Source: Bacteroidota bacterium (GTDB lineage: Bacteria; Bacteroidota; Bacteroidia; B-17B0; Aurantibacillaceae). From it: a DNA stretch of 10,256 nt. Positions 6,687 through 10,256 of the stretch are shown here, piece after piece (positions within the stretch are counted from its first letter, which is position 1; the number at the start of each line of letters is the position of its first letter). The stretch covers positions 1 to 10,256 of the forward strand of contig JAEZDS010000092.1 of NCBI GenBank assembly GCA_023433205.1. The letters run 5' to 3'. The position numbers were made by a program, and so were the translations under genes. The notes beneath the pieces are model-generated. The model saw only the letters and a list, made by a program, of their open reading frames with translations, was not told where the DNA came from and did no database searches.

Positions 6687-6718
6687 TAACCACCCCGATA
6701 CATATCGGGGGATCATAG
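6687..6718. repeat. 32-nt inverted-repeat element, copy 2, with 18-bp palindrome
   Basis: This is an exact reverse complement of 2778-2809, beginning one base after the phaC stop codon. It contains CCCCGATACATATCGGGG (6693-6710), a palindrome with 8-nt arms. Similarity to the first locus continues with mismatches to about 6740 (ACATAG and AATTCACA words). Like copy 1 it sits in a gap between convergent genes (phaC and the hydrolase), which fits a bidirectional end-of-transcript element, although no T-run follows. Confidence 0.88.
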
Positions 6719-6721
6719 CAA

Positions 6722-6808
6722 ACATAGAAATTCACACAGAGTTCAGAACCTATGTGCCTATGTGTTTAGATGATATTCCACGATCACTATGTACCTATGT
6801 GTTTAAAC
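6722..6808. repeat. CACATAG/CTATGTG-rich intergenic repeat
   Basis: ACATAG at 6722-6727 faces CTATGT at 6750-6755 and 6758-6763, forming a weak inverted repeat. CTATGTACCTATGTGTTTAA (6787-6806) repeats words found in the block at 151-258 and its copy at 338-469. The stretch fills the gap between phaC and the leftward hydrolase gene and shows no coding character. Confidence 0.65.
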
Positions 6809-6830
6809 AAGCCGGCCATTTTAGCAGAGA

Positions 6831-7640
6831 TTACAGCGTTCCCAGGAAATCAGTCAGCACCTTATTAAATTCCTCGGGCTGCTCCAGGTTACTGAGATGT
6901 CCTGCGTTTTCGATGATCTGCAGTTTGGATCCAACTATACTATTGTTCAGCAATTCCGACTGGGAGAGCGGGGTAACGTTATCATCCTTTCCGCAAATGA
7001 TAAGTGCAGGTAGTTTAAGTTTTTTTATTCCGGTGCAGGTTTCTTTCCTTTCAGCCAATGCTTTAAGAGTCTTGGTCACGGTTTCTTTTTTTGTGCCGGT
7101 TATCATTTTTCTGACGTCATCAACCGCCTGTTTTTTAGCTTCCAGCGAATTTTTATTAAAAACATTCTGCACAAAACCATCGGCAAAAGTCTGCAGCCCT
7201 TCCGACTCGATTTTTTCTATCGTTTTGAAACGTTTTTCTTTTCCTTCTTCAGAATCGGCGATACACTGCGTATCAGCCAGCACCAGCGCTTTAAATTTTT
7301 CAGGCGAGCGGTTTACAGCATTCATGGCAATATAACCTCCCATTGAAAGTCCGCATAACACAGGGCTATCCAGTTTTAGTGCCTCAACGAACTGTAAGAG
7401 ATCAGAGGCAAAAAGATCAATGGAAAAATTATCTGTGCCCGCTTCACTGTCGCCATAACCGCGGAGATCGATTGCCAGGCTGCGGTAAGTCTTACCCAAC
7501 CCGCCTATTTGCGGGAGCCAGCTGCTTTTATTAAAGGGGAAACCATGTATAAATACAACAGGCTGCGCGTTTACGCCGCTGTCGGTATAACTTAATCTGA
7601 TGCCGTTAACGGTGATGGTTTTGGTTTGAAGCTGTTCCAT
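6831..7640 (-). CDS. Alpha/beta hydrolase
   Basis: This 269-aa cytoplasmic protein has the complete alpha/beta-hydrolase plan: an oxyanion-hole strand VVFIHGFPFN (28-37), DLRGYGDSEA (58-67), nucleophile elbow GLSMGG with Ser99, acid ICGKDDNVTP (Asp219 or Asp220), and the histidine in NAGHLSNLEQPEEF (His248). These motifs resemble the enol-lactonase, esterase and haloperoxidase-like branch, so the substrate is probably a small ester or lactone, but it cannot be named from sequence. The frame is open on to 7997, but that extension overlaps the opposite-strand outer-membrane gene; homology starts at the ATG at 7640 (MEQLQTKTITVNGIRLSY), which I chose. Its location next to phaC invites a PHA-related role, but it is transcribed convergently and has no depolymerase-specific features, so I do not claim one. 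Confidence 0.9.
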   Translation of the reverse strand: MEQLQTKTITVNGIRLSYTDSGVNAQPVVFIHGFPFNKSSWLPQIGGLGKTYRSLAIDLRGYGDSEAGTDNFSIDLFASDLLQFVEALKLDSPVLCGLSMGGYIAMNAVNRSPEKFKALVLADTQCIADSEEGKEKRFKTIEKIESEGLQTFADGFVQNVFNKNSLEAKKQAVDDVRKMITGTKKETVTKTLKALAERKETCTGIKKLKLPALIICGKDDNVTPLSQSELLNNSIVGSKLQIIENAGHLSNLEQPEEFNKVLTDFLGTL

Positions 7641-7793
7641 AAGATATTTTATTAAAACAAAGGTGCGCAATTTTTGTGCCGTAGTGGCGCAAAGCACCGC
7701 TGTTTTATACCTGTGGCAGCAAACAAGCGTGATTTGCAGGGAAGAAGACCTGTGTGTAATTAATTCTACAGCCTTTTGTACTCTCCTGGTATG

Positions 7794-7807
7794 GCTTTTG
7801 CAAAAGC
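7794..7807. promoter_or_regulatory. 14-bp perfect palindrome upstream of the outer-membrane protein gene
   Basis: GCTTTTGCAAAAGC is a perfect 14-bp palindrome whose right edge lies 17 nt before the ATG at 7825. It lies in the 184-nt gap between divergent genes. It could be an operator for the outer-membrane gene or simply chance in A/T-rich DNA. No T-run follows, and it is too close to the start to act as a terminator. Confidence 0.35.
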
Positions 7808-7824
7808 ATGTAAAAAAGTTCAGG

Positions 7825-8475
7825 ATGATGAAACACTTTACTATTATGCTGGCGGTGCTGATGCTGGCCGCACCATTAAAGAATGAGGCCCAGGATGTAA
7901 ATTCACGTGAGGCCAAAAAGAAAGTAGTGCTTGGATTTAAGGCGGGGATCAACCGTTCGAATGTATATGATGAAACGGGAGGTGCATTTGTGGCCAATGC
8001 AAAACCAGGTTACGCCGCGGGCGTTTTCCTTGCGGTGCCTTTCGGAAGTCTGTTAGGTTTTCAGCCTGAGATCCTGCTTCAGCAAAAAGGTTTTCAGGGA
8101 TCGGGCGTTCTCATGGGACAAAGTTATCTCGTCAACAGAACCACAACACACCTCGACATACCACTGCAGCTGCAGTTCAAACCCTTTAAATGGCTTTCAC
8201 TGGTAGGGGGACCGCAGTACTCTTATCTTTTGAAGCAGACCGACCGTTTTACTTTCGGCAGCAACAGTGAGGCGCAGAGCCAGGCTTTTAACAACGATAA
8301 CATACGCAGGAATGTTTTTGGCGCGGTGATCGGGCTCGACATCAATATTCAGCATTTTGTGATCTCCGGCCGCTCGGGTTGGGACATGACCGCCAACCAC
8401 GGCGATGGCACTTCCAGTACACCGCGGTACAAGAACATGTGGCTGCAGGGAACGATCGGTTACCGGCTGTATTAA
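7825..8475 (+). CDS. Outer-membrane beta-barrel protein (PorT-like)
   Basis: The product is a 216-aa protein with a signal peptide MMKHFTIMLAVLMLAAPLKNEAQ (cleavage probably near EAQ-DV), followed by alternating strands typical of the OMP_b-brl_2 barrel fold used by PorT and many Bacteroidota surface proteins. These include VVLGFKAGINRSNV, GYAAGVFLAVPF, LGFQPEILLQQKGF, THLDIPLQLQFKP, LSLVGGPQYSYLL and VFGAVIGLDINIQH, with a final strand LQGTIGYRLY ending in an aromatic residue. The frame is open back to 7663, but the signal peptide fixes the start at the ATG at 7825 or the next codon at 7828. These small barrels have diverse, mostly unknown roles; this is not PorT itself as far as I can tell. 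It is transcribed away from the hydrolase gene and followed by an intrinsic terminator, so it is probably a single-gene unit. Confidence 0.88.
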   Translation: MMKHFTIMLAVLMLAAPLKNEAQDVNSREAKKKVVLGFKAGINRSNVYDETGGAFVANAKPGYAAGVFLAVPFGSLLGFQPEILLQQKGFQGSGVLMGQSYLVNRTTTHLDIPLQLQFKPFKWLSLVGGPQYSYLLKQTDRFTFGSNSEAQSQAFNNDNIRRNVFGAVIGLDINIQHFVISGRSGWDMTANHGDGTSSTPRYKNMWLQGTIGYRLY

Positions 8476-8547
8476 CCTTCACGGGGCAGCTCTCCAGTGA
8501 TATCTGCGCCTTTTTTTTAAACAAACAATCGTCCTTTTTGTCAGTTG

Positions 8548-8587
8548 AAAAAGCCCTTTTAGCCATTTAGTAGTAAGAGGGCTTTTT
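8548..8587 (+). terminator. Intrinsic terminator after the outer-membrane protein gene
   Basis: AAAAAGCCCTTTTA (8548-8561) pairs with TAAGAGGGCTTTTT (8574-8587), a 14-bp stem with one T-G wobble, a 12-nt loop and a T-run as its right arm, followed by GTTGTTTT. It sits 72 nt past the stop at 8475 and 26 nt before the next ATG at 8614, so the following gene must be transcribed from a site within or just after it, or by read-through. Confidence 0.85.
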
Positions 8588-8613
8588 GTTGTTTTAACTT
8601 GCAGGGAAAAAAC

Positions 8614-9177
8614 ATGAAAAAGATTTTTCTGTTCTTTACCCTGCTGGGGGTGTTTATATCGGAAGCACAGACAAAAAAGTCGGATGGGCCAGCCGCAGAT
8701 ACCACGAATAGTTTTCTTGACCGTTATTATAAAATTCGCGATACATATCCGGACTTAAAGGATGTTCATGGAAATTTTGCCGCTGCAAGTTGTAGTCTGG
8801 AAGATTTTATTAAGAAGTATCATGAGATAAAGGCCGTCTATCCGAAGTTTGAACACGCTTTTGGGGATTATGCAGGCTCGGATTACAAGTTAAAGGACTT
8901 TATCAAGAGGTATTACCGCATGAAAGATCCGTATAAAGCGAATCCCGAATACTATGGTGATTTTGCCGGCTGCAGCAAATCCATGTACCAGTTTACCAAA
9001 CGTTATAACCAGATAAAGGCAGCGTATCCTGATTTGAAGGATGTATGGGGCATTTATGCCGGCAGCGATCACGAGCTTGAAGAATTTATCAAACGTTTTT
9101 ATGAGGCAAAAGAAAGTGAAACGGGTATGAAGAGCGGGTATGGGGAGTATGCTGCCAGCAAGAGGAGACTGTTTTAG
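8614..9177 (+). CDS. Secreted protein of five 31-residue repeats, unknown function
   Basis: This 187-aa protein starts with a signal peptide, MKKIFLFFTLLGVFISEAQ, and has a short linker (20-31). It then consists entirely of five repeats in exact 31-residue register: the key Phe falls at 34, 65, 96, 127 and 158, and the G-x-F/Y-A motif at 53, 84, 115, 146 and 177, with no insertions. The approximate unit is FIKRYY.IK..YPDLKD, then V.G.YAGSD..L. Each unit looks like a helix rich in aromatic and basic residues followed by a turn, so an exported helical solenoid is plausible. Two cysteines (60 and 120) are not in equivalent repeat positions. I chose the ATG at 8614, preceded by CAGGGAAAAAAC and giving a clean signal peptide, over a TTG at 8599. 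I do not recognise the family. It lies just after an intrinsic terminator and has no operon partner. Confidence 0.85.
   Translation: MKKIFLFFTLLGVFISEAQTKKSDGPAADTTNSFLDRYYKIRDTYPDLKDVHGNFAAASCSLEDFIKKYHEIKAVYPKFEHAFGDYAGSDYKLKDFIKRYYRMKDPYKANPEYYGDFAGCSKSMYQFTKRYNQIKAAYPDLKDVWGIYAGSDHELEEFIKRFYEAKESETGMKSGYGEYAASKRRLF
8707..9171 (+). repeat. Five-fold 93-nt coding repeat
   Basis: This is the DNA behind the 31-residue repeats, with units starting at 8707, 8800, 8893, 8986 and 9079. At the nucleotide level the units have diverged considerably while the amino-acid register is kept exactly. That points to old duplications held by structural constraint rather than recent expansion. Units 2 and 4 are the closest to consensus; unit 5 has lost the YP motif and unit 3 has it as YK. 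Confidence 0.85.
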
Positions 9178-9247
9178 CAGATACAAATCGCAATGTTGGC
9201 CGTTGAATTAAATACATAAAAATGGTCAATGCTATTCAGGCAATAGA

Positions 9248-9345
9248 CACTTTGTACTTTGTACTTTCTACTTCGTACTTTGTACTTCGTACTTCATACT
9301 TTGTACTTCGTACTTCTTATTTCGTACTTTGTACCTTGTACTTCA
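9248..9345. repeat. Heptanucleotide tandem array 3, running into a stop codon
   Basis: Fourteen consecutive 7-nt units without a gap run from CACTTTG (9248-9254) to TACTTCA (9339-9345). Seven of the units are exactly TACTTTG or TACTTCG (four TACTTTG, three TACTTCG), and the others each differ by one or two bases. The last unit supplies the stop codon of the leftward DUF3820 gene (TCA at 9343-9345, TGA on its strand). The array is in the same orientation as those at 266-318 and 547-602 and shares the core TACTTCG. Confidence 0.92.
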
Positions 9346-9555
9346 TTTGATCTTATTCAGGAGAAAATCCAGCCCGTTGATCCTGATCTCATACATGGTG
9401 GCAAGTAACATGCCTGTACGGCCTTTGGGGAAGCCCTCTCTGTGCATCCATTCAAGGTATGAAACGGGGAGACTTCTGTAAGTTCGTCCCTTGTATTTGC
9501 CGAATGGCATGGTGCCGTTTACGAGCTCTCTTAATATTTCCGGGTCAGGCTGCAT
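9343..9555 (-). CDS. DUF3820 family protein
   Basis: This 70-aa cytoplasmic protein spans a whole DUF3820 domain (a family also called putative quorum-sensing-regulated virulence factor). It shows MPFGKYKGRT (16-25), LPVSYLEWM (29-37), GFPKGRTG (41-48) and a closing MYEIRINGLDFLL (54-66), all characteristic. The MPFGKYKG..l..lP..Yl.W motif is also found attached to some exonuclease proteins, hinting at nucleic-acid-related work, but the molecular function is not established. The ATG at 9555 starts 5 nt after the stop of the preceding 160-aa gene, so the two form one transcription unit. The stop codon is contributed by the last unit of a 7-bp repeat array, so the 3' untranslated region is entirely repeat. 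Confidence 0.88.
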   Translation of the reverse strand: MQPDPEILRELVNGTMPFGKYKGRTYRSLPVSYLEWMHREGFPKGRTGMLLATMYEIRINGLDFLLNKIK

Positions 9556-9560
9556 ATAAC

Positions 9561-10043
9561 TCAGATCTGCTGCAACTCTTTTAGTTCTTCATAATAGTCC
9601 TGCCGTACATCTTCATGTAAACCAGTAATGAGGACGTTTATTTTTTTTAGCTGTTGGTCGTAAAGATTGCGCAGCTGCTGACTTTTTTTTACAGGGATCT
9701 GATATTCATCAAGGCTCCGGCAAAAAAACATAAGCAGGTCGATGGCGAGTGATTTGTCGTCGATGTATTTTATGTAACGATTAAGCAAACGTAATAAGCG
9801 CCGCAGACCTTTTTTTACATAAAACAGATTGGTTTGGGCGGAGAGTTCAGAAAATTGCTGACGGAATTCCGATTTAAGCTCGTCAATAAAAGGTTGTTTT
9901 TCGTCAGCTTCGAATAACAGAAAGGCCAGTAATTCTTTATTTTCTTTTTTATATTTTGCAAGCCGCAGACATAGCTCCTGCAGTTTTTTAGGGGGCAGCA
10001 ACTGCAATTCTTTTTTAATTTCCTGAACTCCGGCAAATTTCAT
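9561..10043 (-). CDS. Conserved hypothetical helical protein (160 aa)
   Basis: This 160-aa protein has no signal peptide, is strongly charged and is predicted almost wholly helical. It begins MKFAGVQEIKKELQLLPPKK and continues LCLRLAKYKKENKELLAFLLFEADEKQPFID. Then come basic helices RRLLRLLNRYIKYIDD and a C-terminal helical region containing LHEDVRQDYYEELKELQQI. I recall similar uncharacterised proteins in Bacteroidota, but no domain name or function can be assigned. It is the first gene of a two-gene leftward unit with the DUF3820 protein (5-nt gap), which is the only functional hint. The ATG at 10043 is the first in frame, and the protein starts without excess sequence. Confidence 0.82.
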   Translation of the reverse strand: MKFAGVQEIKKELQLLPPKKLQELCLRLAKYKKENKELLAFLLFEADEKQPFIDELKSEFRQQFSELSAQTNLFYVKKGLRRLLRLLNRYIKYIDDKSLAIDLLMFFCRSLDEYQIPVKKSQQLRNLYDQQLKKINVLITGLHEDVRQDYYEELKELQQI

Positions 10044-10256
10044 GGACGGCTAAGATAAAGGAAGTTTGCCGATTGACACAGGACTTCGCCCTCGCGATTT
10101 CCTCGCGGATGGGCTTGGCTACCGAATTTAAAAGGGTGAAAAAAATTTGAAGGGTGCCTTCGTCGTTGACCTTTGAAATGAAGGCTGCTATAAATCTTAA
10201 GGTGTCTCGTTGTCGATCTCGTTTACGCGAGAGCGGGACATCGCCCCTTCGGGGCT
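10044..10256. other. Hairpin-rich non-coding region at right edge
   Basis: No open frame of coding quality is present. Four inverted repeats can be drawn. GCCC-T-CGCGA (10088-10097) pairs with TCGCG-G-AT-GGGC (10103-10114). GAAGG (10149-10153) pairs with CCTTC (10157-10161). GTCTCG (10204-10209) and TCTCG (10217-10221) pair with CGAGA (10228-10232) and CGGGAC (10234-10239). GCCCC (10243-10247) pairs with GGGGC (10251-10255). GGACTTCGCCC (10081-10091) and GGACATCGCCC (10237-10247) are near-identical. The content may be intergenic palindromic repeats or the edge of a structured RNA; it is cut by the window end. The leader of the 160-aa gene also lies here. Confidence 0.55.

Noticed and set aside
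2778..6718. Composite transposon bounded by the 32-nt inverted repeats
   Set aside because: No transposase lies between them, no target-site duplication is visible, and the enclosed queG and PHA genes are typical chromosomal genes.
6831..7640. PHA depolymerase
   Set aside because: The protein has only general alpha/beta-hydrolase motifs, lacks depolymerase-specific features and is convergent to phaC rather than in its operon.
7641..7997. Extension of the hydrolase by 119 residues at its N-terminus
   Set aside because: It overlaps the opposite-strand outer-membrane gene with its signal peptide, and hydrolase homology begins at the ATG at 7640.

Overview
The window most likely comes from the chromosome of a Bacteroidota bacterium (Sphingobacteriia/Chitinophagia-like; the rank below phylum is a guess). 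The evidence is a padR-pspC pair of the type common in that phylum, a PorT-like outer-membrane barrel protein, starts without clear Shine-Dalgarno sequences, and small conserved proteins of Bacteroidota character. The DNA has moderate GC genes separated by AT-rich, repeat-laden intergenic regions.

Layout. 1-84: possible C-terminal tail of a transposase. 85-606: non-coding, with two copies of a roughly 100-nt repeat and two heptanucleotide arrays, the second ending 4 nt before the padR start. 607-2681 (+): padR and a large PspC-domain membrane protein, a two-gene operon. 2830-3783 (-): queG (tRNA queuosine). 3784-4201: non-coding, with a four-unit 11-bp direct repeat overlapping an inverted repeat. 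4202-6685 (+): a class III polyhydroxyalkanoate (PHA) synthase pair, phaE-like then phaC, separated by a terminator-like hairpin. 6831-7640 (-): alpha/beta hydrolase. 7825-8475 (+): outer-membrane beta-barrel protein. 8614-9177 (+): secreted protein made of five exact 31-residue repeats. 9343-10043 (-): a two-gene operon of a 160-aa unknown protein and a DUF3820 protein. 10044-10256: non-coding, with several hairpins.

How the genes work together. PhaE and PhaC form the synthase that polymerises hydroxyacyl-CoA into storage granules. No phaA, phaB, phasin or depolymerase is visible, so monomer supply lies elsewhere; the nearby hydrolase is not obviously part of the pathway. PadR probably controls its own operon with the PspC membrane protein. 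The remaining genes look like independent units.

The least explained content is non-coding. (1) A family of 7-bp tandem repeats, consensus TA[AC][AT]T[CT]G, occurs at three sites in the same orientation. (2) A CTATGTG/CACATAG-rich intergenic repeat family includes a 32-nt sequence present twice as a perfect inverted repeat, in both convergent intergenic gaps, bracketing queG-phaE-phaC. (3) 11-bp-phased repeats lie between queG and phaE. (4) The 31-residue-repeat secreted protein belongs to no family I recognise. I found no complete mobile element, CRISPR array, tRNA or rRNA.
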